Positions 1 through 9,956 of a stretch of DNA of 64,000 nucleotides are shown in pieces; within the stretch, counting starts at the first letter, position 1; each line of letters opens with the position of its first letter. A program made the position numbers and the translations under genes. The stretch lies in NCBI RefSeq assembly GCF_042186555.1, contig NC_133324.1, positions 219,467,145-219,531,144 of the forward strand, read 5' to 3'. The notes under the pieces are model-generated. The model was given only the letters and a program-made list of their open reading frames with translations, ran no database searches and had not been told where the DNA came from. The stretch is from Aquarana catesbeiana (taxonomy: Eukaryota; Chordata; Amphibia; Anura; Ranidae).

Positions 1-224
1 CTAAGTTTGGATTGCATGTGGACTTATGTATATTCTGCACATTTCTTTTTCAAACATTATTAATTATAATTATATATAATTATATATTTATATATAATTA
101 CCGTATTTATCGGCGTATAACACGCACCGACGTATAACACGCACCCCAAGTTTAGGAGGGAATTTTAAGGAAAAAAACTTTTAGGAGGGAAGTTTAAGGA
201 AAAAAACTTACGTTTAAATGCCCA

Positions 225-375
225 TCAATGCAGCCTTGCCAGTGTCAGTGTAGCATTGTCAGTGTCCATCTGTAGCCTTGTCCATCATTGCAGCCTTGTC
301 AGTGTCAGTGTAGCCTTGTGAGTGTCCATCTGTAGTCATGTCCATCATTGCAGCCTTGTGAGTGTCAATCTGCAG
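225..375. repeat. degenerate minisatellite inside the first MITE
   Basis: Units built on GTCAGTGTCAGTGTAGCCTTG and GTGTCCATCTGTAGCC recur, imperfectly spaced, about 45-60 bp apart. The array lies wholly inside the TA-flanked element, so it is element-internal expansion rather than an independent satellite. Confidence 0.6.
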
Positions 376-417
376 CCTTGCCCCTGTGTCATTTGAGGAG
401 CTGCCATTTAAAAATGG

Positions 418-640
418 CGCGGCAGCTCTCGGCAGCTTTCGGCCGCTTTTGGCCACTCTCGGCGGCTTTTGGCGGCTTTCAACCGCTCTCGGCATGTCTC
501 GGCCGCTCTCGGCGGCTTCCGGCCATTCTCGGCGGCTCACACGGGACTGCGAGAGCTGCCGAAAGCTGCTGAGAATGGCCGAAAGCGGCCAAAAGCCGCC
601 GAGAGTGGCTGAAAGTAGCTCTCGGCGACCAAAAGGCTCA
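418..640. repeat. imperfect inverted repeat of CTCGGCNGC units
   Basis: Many copies of CTCGGCRGC and TTTCGGC on the left half (about 421-535) face their complements GCCGAAAGC and GCCGAGAG on the right half (about 550-630). The transcript could fold into a long GC-rich hairpin. It forms the centre of the MITE at 101-731. Confidence 0.65.
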
Positions 641-889
641 CAATCGGCAGCGGATTGGCGTATAATACGCACCCACGATTTCCCCTGATTTTAAGGGGAA
701 AAAAGTGCGTGTTATACGCTGATAAATACAGTAATTATATATTTTTTCCGTATATTGGTGTCTAGTTTAATATATGGTATTATTTATTTACATTATGTGG
801 TATTGGATATTCTAATTGATTCACAATTTGTAAGGATTAGCGAACTATTATTTTTATCACAAACTATGGTATACAGTATTTACTTGAAT

Positions 890-1410
890 TTTTTCTTCTT
901 TTTTTTTTATACTAATGGTGGTGATCAGCGATTTATAATGATACTGCGACAGGAAATCTGACACTAACTGACGCTGGGGGGGACTAACTAACTGCCACTG
1001 ACATTACAAGTGACACTAATACCATGATCGGTGCTAATAATATAAACTGTCACTGTACTAATGACATCGGCTGGGAAGGGGTTAACATCTAAGGTAATCA
1101 AGGGGTTAAATGCGTGATTAACAATGTGTAATGTGTGCTAATTTTTACTAAAGATTTCAGGTTTGCAGGGATAAGAAACAGAGAGATCATTCCCTCTGCA
1201 CATAGCCCTGTGTTGATTGTCAACACAGGACTCTCGGCTGTGATTGGACCTGCTGACGGACTCCCGCTGTGTACAATCGCAGTGGATGTTGGTGGAGGGG
1301 GCACGTTTGCGCACACCCTAATCCTGGAATCAGGCAGCGATGTACCAGTATGTTGCTTTGCTTGTACAGGCCGCCCAGTACATTGCGGCCAGGTGGTCTG
1401 CAATTGGTTA
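890..1410 (-). mobile_element. diverged TTAA-type (piggyBac-like) element fragment, reversed
   Basis: The right boundary (about 1382-1410) reads GCGGCCAGGTGGTCTGC then GGTTAA, which is the reverse complement of the TTAACCRCTTGCCGACC start of the elements at 2101 and 34823. Internal blocks such as GGGAAGGGGTTAACA and CAAGGGGTTAAATG recur in the copy at 17880-17935. The opposite terminus is not recognisable, so the copy is truncated. No coding capacity is seen. Confidence 0.5.
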
Positions 1411-2100
1411 AAGCCCAACTCCATGTTTACTTGCACTTTAAATCTTTCATTTCGGCCAAAGTGGTCCATACACACTCTTTCCTTTACTAATTGATATGGC
1501 GGCTGTCAGTGCTGTATAAACTGTATGTAGCATAAGCTGCGCTGTGTTCTGCCAGAAGTTCAAGGACTTCCCTTCTAAGTACACGCATCTTTTTTTATGC
1601 AGGTTAGGCAAAATAGGGGGGGGGGGGGGGGGGGGATTTTCAAGAATTGTTATAGTTAGGGTTTTCCTCCAATTTAAAGTGTTTGTTACCCCAACATATC
1701 ATATTCCTGATACGTGCCTCCTGTACCATGTACTTGTATGAGAAAGTATCCTGTTGTCTTTGTTTTGCTTCCTTTATATAAAATTCCTGGGGTTCCTGCC
1801 AGTCCCCTTGCTTTCATATTAAAAACTGACCCCACTAAGCAGTAACTGACCCCACTAACACCCCATGGCCAGCTATGCTGGGAACTCGGTGTACTCTCCC
1901 CCAATGATCAGACCTGTCCTGACACGCCTCCCCTTCACAGCCATTCACTAGGGAGCTCAGTGTACTGTAGCTGCTCCTCCCCACAGCTGTTATGCAGCTG
2001 AGAACAGAGGGAAGGTGATCACTTATAAAAAAAGGGGAAAAACGGTATTTATAATATTTTTTAGTAACTCTACACAAATGTTTTGCCTTTCATTTCTATT
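1411..2100. other. no gene seen; G homopolymer at about 1615-1636
   Basis: This stretch has no supported coding region. It contains a run of about 20 or more G near 1615-1636 and an imperfect duplication of a phrase around ACTGACCCCACTAA at about 1824-1860. Open frames are short and match no family I recognise. Confidence 0.5.
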
Positions 2101-3061
2101 TTAACCGCTTGCCGACCAGCCGCCGTCATTATACTGTGGCAGGTTGGCACGACCCTGCGAGCCGTCGTAGCTATACGTCGGCTCGCGGGATCTGGCTAGC
2201 AGGCGCGTGCGCACCACCGAAGGCTCTTGCCTGCGATGACCGCCGGCCACGAGCGATTGCGGGCACAAGAGGCAGAACAGGGATATGTGTGTGTGTGTAA
2301 ACACACAAATCCCTGTTCTGTTCTGTGAGGAGTGACAGATCGTGTGTTCCTAATAGCTAGGAATCATGATCTGTCATTTTCTCTAGGTCAGTCCCCTCCC
2401 CCCCACAGTTAGAAACACACATAGGGAACACAGTTAACCCCTTGATCGCCCCCTGTTAACACCTTCCCTGCAAGTGATATTTTTACAGTAACCAGTGCAT
2501 TTTTATAGCACTGATTGCTGTATAAAAGCCAATGGTCCCAAAAATGTGTCAAAATTGTCCGATGTGCCCGCCATAATGTTGCAGTCCCGATAGAAATCGC
2601 TGATCACCACCATTACTAGTAAAAAAAATAATAATAATAAAAATGCAATAAATCTATCCCCTATTTTGTAGACGCTATAACCAATCAATATACGCTTATT
2701 GCTATTTTTTTTTACCAAAATATGTAGAACAATACATAATCAGCCTACACTGAGAAAAAATTTGCTTTTTTTTAAAAAAAAAATGGGGATATTTATTATA
2801 GCAAAAAGTACAAAATATTTTATATATGTTTTTTTCAAAATTGTCGCGCTTTTTTTGTTTATAGCACAAAAAATAAAAACTGCAGAGGCGATCAAATATC
2901 ACCAAAAGAAAGCTCTATTTGTGGGGAAAAAAGGACGTCAATTTTGTTTGGGTGCAACGTCACATGACCGCGCAGTTGTCAGTTAAAGCTACGCAGTGCT
3001 GAATCACAAAGTAATGGCCCGGTCATTCAGCAGCCAAATCTTCCGGAGCTGAAGTGGTTAA
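2101..3061 (+). mobile_element. non-autonomous piggyBac-type (TTAA) element, complete copy
   Basis: It starts TTAACCGCTTGCCGACC and ends GCTGAAGTGG-TTAA, so TTAA flanks short inverted tips (CCRCTT). TTAA target use is the hallmark of piggyBac, and also of Kolobok. Internal order matches the 4.6-kb element at 34823-39443, including the 3' block about a function-less sequence with TTTATAGCAC and GATCAAATA phrases. No transposase remains. A hairpin-like AACAGGGAT..ATCCCTGTT pair lies at about 2276-2318. The class is strengthened by the transposase remnant in the larger copy. Confidence 0.75.
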
Positions 3062-3233
3062 ACTGAATGGATTGTTTTACAATCACTTTAAGTATAGGCA
3101 AACATCTAAATGTACAGTTTGAATAAATAAACATGGAGATGGACAAGGTTATCTGCATCAAAATATGTAATTCTTTTCAGCCAGTGTTCTAATCCTGAGA
3201 CTACTACCAGACACCGTAGCCAGGATCTGAACA

Positions 3234-3575
3234 TCATCCCGAACAGGTAAGTTGGTAGTTGGTATGATCTTCTCTCTCATAGGGGCACTTGTCAGAAATG
3301 TACTCTCTAAAGTTGGCACCAAAGAGGCTGTCTCCTGGGTTCAAGGTTCTGATTTTAGCAGGTAACAGGAAGTCCCAGTCTTTGCCATCCTCATCCAGCA
3401 CTTTTTTTAGCACATCTTTCAGGGTTCTCTTGGACCGTTCTATCAGACCTTCATATACATTTAGCTGCCTATACCTTGGAATATGATGATTGCTTCGACG
3501 TGGTTTTTCCTGAAGGTAAAGTCTCCTTATAAATTTTTCATGGTACCCCCAGTCTGAATTCCTCTGGTTTTTCAT
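3234..3575 (-). pseudogene. Ty3/Gypsy-type integrase fragment
   Basis: The minus-strand frame contains NVYEGLIERSKRTLKD, then LDEDGKDWDFLLP. This matches the end of the retroelement integrase core: a GLIER-type segment carrying the catalytic glutamate, an alpha helix, then the GKDWD..LLP block. Only about 60 residues (roughly 3310-3490) are recognisable. The flanking residues do not align, and no LTR, reverse transcriptase or gag lies nearby. It is therefore a decayed fragment. The assignment rests on motif resemblance; an integrase from another LTR superfamily is possible but less likely. Confidence 0.65.
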
Positions 3576-4061
3576 ATGTACTTTAACAACACAGAGCTGG
3601 GAATTGCCTCAATCCCCAGAAAACATTAGCAGATTTCTATAGTTAGGCATCCCGAGAATGTGAAGAATCATTACTATCCCAAACCTAAGCCTCATTAAAG
3701 TTTATAGCAGGCAGCATTTGGCATCATAACAATTGTAAATGAAATGTCATATGTTTAAAGCTGAACTCCAGCCTGGTCTCTAGCTTTGCCGATTTGTACA
3801 GACAACTGTCCTGTAGTGAAATTGCTTACACTGATTTCACAGAACACTCTGAGCCTTTGACAAAGAGTAAGTAGTCAGAGCTCACCTCGGGTTTTTGCTG
3901 GAGGACGTCATCCAGCATAATTTAGCTCTTTTCTCCCTAGCCTGATGGAGGCTCAACATGTGGGCATTACCTAGGGAGGTCTGCATGCAAAGGCAGCCTA
4001 CCAAGAGGCACCCACTCCCCCTGATCGACATACACCCTAAAAAGCATTTAGATATTTGCAT
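3576..4061. other. no gene seen; short dispersed repeat
   Basis: No supported coding region. The phrase TTTAAAGCTGAACTCCAG near 3757-3775 resembles GCCTGGAGTTCTACTTTAA (reverse orientation) near 41096-41114, so a small dispersed repeat family is likely. Confidence 0.4.
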
Positions 4062-4070
4062 AGCTCCTTT

Positions 4071-4410
4071 GATGCAGTGTTCGGTGTATGGTCTGAGTAC
4101 TGACAGGCTGACCCCCCCCCCCCCCCACCTCTTCAACCTCTGCAGCAATGCTGGCAGCACTCATACGTCTATTTCCCAAAGACAACCTCTGGATATGACG
4201 CTGAGCACGTGCACTCAACTTCTTTGATCGACCATGGTGAGGCCTGTTCTGAGTGGAACCTGTCCTGTTAAACTGCCGTATGGTCTTGGCCACTGTGCTG
4301 CAGCTCAGTTTCAGGGTCTTGGTAATCTTCTTATAGCCTAGGCCATCTTTATGTAGAGCAACAGTTCTTTTTTTCAGATCCTCAGAGAGTTCTTTGCCAT
4401 GAGGTGCCAT
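4071..4410 (-). pseudogene. Tc1-like transposase, N-terminal fragment
   Basis: Starting at the ATG at 4410, the frame gives MAPHGKELSEDLKKRTVALH, then a helix-turn-helix DNA-binding region with KITKTLKLSCSTVAKTI, a GRSKKLS linker and RRMSAASIAAEVEE. That is the paired-like N-terminal domain typical of Tc1 transposases, about the first 110 residues. A C homopolymer at 4112-4127 inserts glycine codons relative to the 61-kb copy and suggests slippage. The DDE catalytic domain is absent because the element is truncated. This cannot encode an active enzyme. Confidence 0.85.
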
Positions 4411-4777
4411 GTTGAGCTTCCAGTGACCAGTATGAGAGAGTGAGAGCAATAACACCAAATTTAACACACCTGCTCCCCATTCACACCTGAGACCTTGTAA
4501 CACTAATGAGTCACATGACACCGGGGAGGGAAAATGGCTAATTGGGTCCAATTTGGACATTTTCACTTAGGGGTGTACTCACTTTTGTTGCCAGCGGTTT
4601 AGACATTAAGGGCGGTGTGTTGAGTTATTTTGAGGGGACAGCAAATTTACCCTGTTATACAAGCTGTACACTCACTACTTTACATTGTAGCAAAGGGTAA
4701 TTTCTTCAGTGTTGTCACATCAAAAGATAGAATATTTACAAAAATGTGAGGGGTGTACTAAGTTTTGTGAGATACTG
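4071..4777 (-). mobile_element. truncated Tc1-type transposon (5' part)
   Basis: The right end reads AGTTTTGTGAGATACTG followed by TA (4778-4779). This is the inverted CAGTATCTCACAAAA tip also seen at 60741 and 60893. The interior, including CCGCTGGCAACAAAAGTGAG in reverse, matches the copy at 60893-62399 closely. The copy stops near 4071, well before the catalytic region, so only the leading TIR and the N-terminal transposase coding part survive. Confidence 0.85.
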
Positions 4778-5677
4778 TATGTGTTTTGTCTCGTAGGCAT
4801 TGTATGTACACCAACAATACATCTATATCAGTAAGTGTGTAGGATCTGTATATAATTAAAATAGAATCCCAGATTATACAGTGTTGAATGTCATTTTGGT
4901 AAACGTACCCCACAGTAACATTCAACGCCGGAGGTATCATTTGCAGGAGGCCTCCAGTACACAATGAGTGGAACGGATGGAATAATTTACTGATGATCAC
5001 TATCTCAAGACAGCGTGATCACAGCTAGATTTTACTTAACAGACGCTTCATCTTTCACAAGGCAGAGCCAGATACAGTTAAATAGGGACGGTGGCTTGCT
5101 CCAGTTTCCACATTTAGTTAATACAGTGTATCTTAAGATCCAAACAGACATCCACTGCTTCCATGGAAATTGTGAAAAGTATGCTTTCAATTACCATTAT
5201 ACCACAGTTCTTCTAATGAGTGACAGAGCTGCTTTGAAAGGCATTTTGTTCTATTGTTATTGCTTTTCCACTGTGATTATTTTAGTTGACTAAATAAACA
5301 TCATTAGCAGTTTTTAATTAAACCTTTCATTCATCATTTTTAAATATACACAGTAGTCTGATTTGAAATATAAACCTTGAGATGCCTACAGGTAAAATAA
5401 CCTACCTGCTCAATAATTTGGCTTTTCAACCAAACATTGCTGTACAGTATCAGTTCAGTCTGTTTTGCCTGTAATCTGGTCATCCTGGATCACACCAGCC
5501 AGTGATGCCGGAATGCACATTGCAGGCTACCTCTAGGTGCCACTTTCCCAGATTGCTGCCCATTTTCCATTTTTTTTGAGACATTCACTTTACCTAATCC
5601 ATGTGTTCAAGGGTATGAGTGGTATTTATTTTTGCAGGTATCATGAATGTATTATATAGATATTATTACAGTATATA
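4778..5677. other. no gene or clear repeat seen
   Basis: AT-moderate sequence with only short open frames. No family recognised on either strand. Confidence 0.5.
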
Positions 5678-6269
5678 CAGGGGTTGGACAAAATTCTGAA
5701 AAAATGCACGGTAAAAGAACAAAATCGTTACCTAATATGGTGTTGGACCGCCATTGCATCCAAGGCGGCCTGAATTCTCCTGGGAATTGAGAAATGTACA
5801 GCAAGTCTTGGATGGTGGATAATGGAATCTAATACCACTCTTCATGTAAAAATTTGGGTCGCAATCCTGTACGATGTCCTTTTGTTTCTTTTAGTTAGTT
5901 GACCATGTCAACCGTACTTATGCTTATCAAACAACGTTTTCCTGAAAACTGTATTTGCTGTTATAACCTTTGATACTGTACCTCGTGACAATGCAAATAA
6001 ATTGGCAACTTCAGTCACAGAGGCACCAGCTAAGCGGGCACCAACAATTTTCCCTCTTTGAAACCCAATAAACTCTGACTTGACTCCGTATTAATAGCAG
6101 CACACGTAGTGAATGAAAAAAAGTGAGGCTTCCCACCTGTTAGCTAGGTGTCTCATCACACAGCAGGAAGCAAAAGAATATTACATTATTTCCGCTTTTA
6201 ACATGAAACATGTCATCACTTTCACACCTGCAAATCATGTAGTGTTTCCATATTTTTATCCAACCCCTA
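5678..6269. mobile_element. Tc1/mariner-type non-autonomous element, GGGGTTGGA ends
   Basis: The left end CAGGGGTTGGACAAAAT (5678-5694) faces a right end whose reverse complement is TAGGGGTTGGATAAAAAT (about 6252-6269). TA lies outside both ends (5676-5677, 6270-6271). Inside, phrases around GGTGTTGGACCGCC suggest remains of coding or subterminal sequence, but no frame gives a recognisable transposase. Confidence 0.65.
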
Positions 6270-6295
6270 TATATTACACACACACATACTGTATA

Positions 6296-6660
6296 TATGT
6301 GAAAAAGTATTTGCCCCTTCCTGATTTTTTTATTTAAAAATTTGCATATATGTCACACTTAAATGATTCAGATCATCAAACAAATTTTATTATCACACAA
6401 ATATAACCCAAGTAAATACAAAATGCAGTTTTTAAATGATGCTTTCATTTATTAAGGGGAAAAAAGCTGTCCAAACCTGCCTGGCCCTGAAAAAGCAATT
6501 GCCCCCTAAACCTAATAACTGGTTGTGCCACCCTTGGCGGCAACAACTGCAATCAAGGGTTTGCGATAACTGGCAATGAGTCTTTCGCATTGCTGTGGAA
6601 GAATTTTGGCCATTCTTATTTGGAGAATTGTTTTAATTCAGCCACACTGGAGGGTTTTTA
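6296..6660. mobile_element. fragment of a dispersed DNA-transposon-like repeat
   Basis: It begins GTGAAAAAGTATTTGCCCC and contains TTTCATTTATTAAGGGGAAA. I recognise these phrases as those of a widespread vertebrate dispersed repeat. No opposite terminus and no coding region are visible, so the superfamily is left open. Confidence 0.45.
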
Positions 6661-7110
6661 AGCATGAACGGCCTGTGTAACCACCTCAGACACATCACAG
6701 ATTGGGACATGGGCGCTGTGATTGGCCCTCCTGATCACCTGATGGCTGTGTCCAATCACAGCCATCATACAGTGTAGACAGAGACATGTGTCGACTCTCC
6801 CCGCTGAGCTCAGTGAGGGGGGGGGTAGCGGGGGATGTTGCAGCCATGACAGTTCTCTGTGTAAACTGATGATTTTTTCTTTTCAAATAACATTTTATTA
6901 ATGTTTGTATTTGCGATACAGTAAAAAGAAGTACATAATTTCAAAGGTGCATATTGTAGTATACATTGTTGCTTTCAGGTGATTGCTCAGGAATACTGAT
7001 GTTGTGCTTAAGGGCAGTAGTATGCTATTATCTAGCTTTATCTTTTTTTTTTGTCAAATATGCATCGCTGATTCATTTAATAAACTGTAACATTTTGTAT
7101 GTAGCTGTAA

Positions 7111-7527
7111 TACCCTGTACACACGGTCGAATGTTCCAATGGAAAAAGTGTGATCGGATTGTGTTGTTGGAAATTCCGATTGTGTGTGGGCTCCATCGGA
7201 TTTTTTCCGTCAGAATTTCCGACACACAAAGTTTGAGAGCAGGATATAAAATTTTCCGAAAAAATCAGATCGGTTAAATTCCGATTGTGTGTACACAAAT
7301 CCGACGCACAAAGTGCCACGCATGCTCAGAATAAATTAAGAGATGAAAGCTATTGGCTACTGCCCCGTTTATAGTCCCGGCGTACGTGTTTTACGTCACC
7401 GTGTTCAGAACGATTGGATTTTCCGACAACTTTGTGCGACTGTGTGTATGCAAGACAACTTTGAGCCAACATCCATGGATTTTGTTGTCGGAATGTCCGA
7501 TCAATGTCCGATCGTGTGTACAGGGCA
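7111..7527 (-). mobile_element. PIF/Harbinger-type MITE, diverged copy (417 bp)
   Basis: The left end TACCCTGTACACACGGTCG and the right end CGTGTGTACAGGGCA are inverted. TAA directly flanks both sides (7108-7110, 7528-7530). A 3-bp TWA duplication is the PIF/Harbinger signature. The sequence matches the copies at 23000-23447 and 46916-47349, but in the opposite orientation and more diverged. It is rich in TCCGA/TCGGA palindromes and could fold on itself. It has no coding capacity. Confidence 0.8.
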
Positions 7528-7704
7528 TAAGAGTCACAAGAATACTCAATATGAGGAGAAGGAGGGGGGAAAGGAAAAGAAAGGGGGTAGAGAAGTCATC
7601 AAGTTTATTACCTGGTCATGGTGGATCCTCCTGAAGGTGCCACAGCTCCCAGACCCTATTATGAGCCTCTAGTCTGTCCTGCATCCTAGCCGTCATTTTC
7701 TCCA

Positions 7705-8552
7705 TCAGTTCAACATCCCTAATTCTGGAGTAAAGGGCTTCAGGAGAAGGTGGGTACGGTGTTTCCAATTTAGGGCTATGAGGCAGCGTTCTGCTGTAAG
7801 GACATGACGTACTAATTTTTTATATGGTGTGGGGAGCTTCAGCGGCGATAAGACTAGTAAGAAAAATGTTGGGGTCGCCGAGACCGGTGTCTCCAGAAGG
7901 TGGACTAGTAGCTGCTGGACCGTGGTCCAGTATGGGGTGATTAATGGGCAGCTCCAATAGATATGGAGGAGGGTGCCTTTCGCCCCTTGACATCGCCAGC
8001 ACCTGCCTGAGCTTGTGGGAAAGATAGCATGGAGTATATCTGGGAGCATGTACCAGAATAAGAGGATTTTTTCTGCCACTGTTCTATGGGATTTTCCTCA
8101 TTGAGGGCTTTCTCCCATCTAATCATATAGGAATGTTTACCCTGTTCTTCTAGGGAACAGGTATTTAGTATCTTGTAAATATCCGATATTAGGCCCTTCT
8201 GTGCGGTACCCGCCAGAATTATGTTTTCAAAAGAGGATGTAATAGTTTGCATGACCTGGGGTCCACTAGGTTCCCGAAGTGAAATAGGTTCCGTGATGTC
8301 AAGGGATGCGACATCAGAGTCTAAGTGTCTGGCTCTTGTGATGATTTGGAGTTGTAGTTGATGCGTCTTACCTCGGAGGACTGCCTTGTGGGCTTCCCAA
8401 AGTGTGGGGAGAGAAACTTCTGGGGTGTTGTTCTCCATAAAATAGAGCTGGAGGGTGGTGTTTAATTCTACCCATGCGGGTTGGTGTTGGAGAAGGAATG
8501 TATTTAGTTTCCAGTTATATGGTCTACGGTTGGGGGTGCCTAAGTCTAGCAT
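7705..8552 (-). pseudogene. L1-type ORF2 post-endonuclease and C-terminal segments, fused by deletion
   Basis: The first frame (8552-7941) runs from the end of the endonuclease through a linker to ISLREPSG, then jumps to the region just before the C-terminal domain (GKHSYMIRWEKALNEENP). The second frame (8079-7705) has the zinc-knuckle CWRCQGAKGTLLHIYWSCPL (C-x2-C..H-x3/4-C). The polymerase fingers and palm are absent, so this is an internally deleted derivative. Confidence 0.75.
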
Positions 8553-8559
8553 GACCAGG

Positions 8560-9277
8560 ATAGGGGCGTAATCTGACCAAGAGCTAGGAAGTATCTGGGC
8601 TGTGCATGTTATTTTGAGTGTGGTGTTATTAACGAAGAAATAGTCAATGCGGTAGTGTGTGCGATGGGGGGCTGAGTAGAAGGTATACTACTGATCACCG
8701 GGGTGGAGAGCCCTCCAGGCATCAAAGAGAGCATAACGTCTAGAGATTTGTCGGAATATCTTCGAGTCCCTGAGGGCCCGAGTTGCGGATGCCCGGGGGC
8801 TCACCACATGGTGATCCGCAGTTGCTGATTGGGTTAAGTTGAAGTCTCCCCTACCACAAGGATCCTGTGATTTGATCGGAAAATGCGGGCAAATACCCTG
8901 GACAGAAAGCTGTGTTGTTTAGTGTTTGGGGCATATAAGGCACAACAAATTACCTCTTGTGTTTGCTAGAGTCCCTGTAGTATGATATAGTGACCATGAG
9001 GGTCACAGTACTGAGCCGAGCAGGTGAAGGGGGACCCGCACTTAATAAGTATGGCAACCCCAGCTTCTTTATGGGTACCCGATGAGAGGAAGATCTAGGG
9101 GTAGTATTTGGAGGCGAATGCAAAGGAGTCCCCTTTGTCAAAATGGGTCTCCTGGACCAGTATAACATTCGCTCCTGACTGTCTGAACTCCCTTAGTGCC
9201 AGGTGCCTTTTTTTATTGGGGTTGAGGCCATGTACATTCAGAGATAAGATCTTAGCCATGGTGTCAGGTATAGGCAA
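8560..9277 (-). pseudogene. L1-type ORF2 endonuclease (APE-like), broken
   Basis: From about 9250 the frame reads ILSLNVHGLNPNKKRHLA and then NVILVQETHFDKGD. These are the N and E motifs that open AP-type LINE endonucleases. After a shift, GVAILIKCGSPFTCSAQYCD follows, then degraded sequence toward 8560 and MLDLGTPNRRPYNWKLN, which replaces the usual SDHAP-type end. The domain would nick target DNA to prime reverse transcription. Several stops make it non-functional. Confidence 0.75.
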
Positions 9278-9354
9278 GGGAATGTGTGCTTACCTGATGC
9301 AGATGTGGAGGTTTCTGAGGCTAAGGGCCGGGAGCGGGCACTCTTCGGGAGGAG

Positions 9355-9545
9355 ACCAAGGTATTATTATTATACAGTATTTATATAGCACCAACAGTTT
9401 ATGTAGCGCTTTACAACTTGACTCTTTACATATTGCATTGCAGGCTAGATGATGACTATAGAGGGAAAATAAAAGGACAGGCTGAAATGAAAGGAAGGCA
9501 GTTAGTGCAAGATAGCAGGGGAAAAAGGGAGCAAACATTATTATT
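9355..9545 (-). mobile_element. short retroposon with GTAAAGCGCT-type 3' tail inside the L1 copy
   Basis: In reverse orientation the tail reads GTTGTAAAGCGCTACATAAA, then CTATATAAATACTGTATAATAATA. The same tail occurs at about 58182-58240. A microsatellite-like TAATAA end and placement inside a LINE fit a SINE or truncated LINE 3' end. No exact TSD could be fixed. Confidence 0.55.
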
Positions 9546-9956
9546 AAACCTTGGTAGGCCAACGGGCCTAGGTTAAGACGGTTTCCCAGGTGCCTCCCCG
9601 ACACCATACCAAATGGATGGGTCGGGAGGGGGCACAGGGGAGCCCTCAACTGGTCAAAGAAAAAAAGTGAACTTCAAAAGGCTCTAAACTATAAACCGGG
9701 GGGGGGGTGGTAGGTGTGTGAGAGAAAACCTTCACTCTCTAGTCTCATCCGAGACATGCCCTTGAAATAAACTGGGCGTTAACGCTGGGGCACTTTTGGG
9801 GACTATAGGCTGAGAAAAAATATCAGACAAAATTGTCCAGGGCAGAATCATCTGCAGAGTCTAAGTGTCTGGCTCTTGTGATGATTTGGAGTTGCAGTTG
9901 CTCAGCTGCTTTTGTGCTTGGCGGATCTGCGGGGAGTGTCTGTGTTCCATGAACGG

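Larger units (their letters stand above)
101..731. mobile_element. TA-flanked MITE-like DNA transposon with 27-bp TIRs
   Basis: The left end (101-127) and the reverse complement of the right end (705-731) match over 27 bp with two mismatches (positions 2 and 12). Both contain GTATTTATC and CGTATAACACGCAC. TA lies immediately outside each end (99-100, 732-733), as expected for a Tc1/mariner-type insertion, although the flanks are AT-rich. The interior has no transposase. It holds a degenerate tandem array (about 225-375, CAGCCTTGTCAGTGT-like) and a GC-rich hairpin-prone core (418-640). Open frames here are repeat artefacts. Superfamily is inferred from the TSD only. Confidence 0.75.

Noticed and set aside
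362..688. 108-codon frame with Ser/Arg-rich product
   Set aside because: Lies across the inverted CGGC repeats of a MITE, with frames open on both strands, typical of low-complexity DNA.
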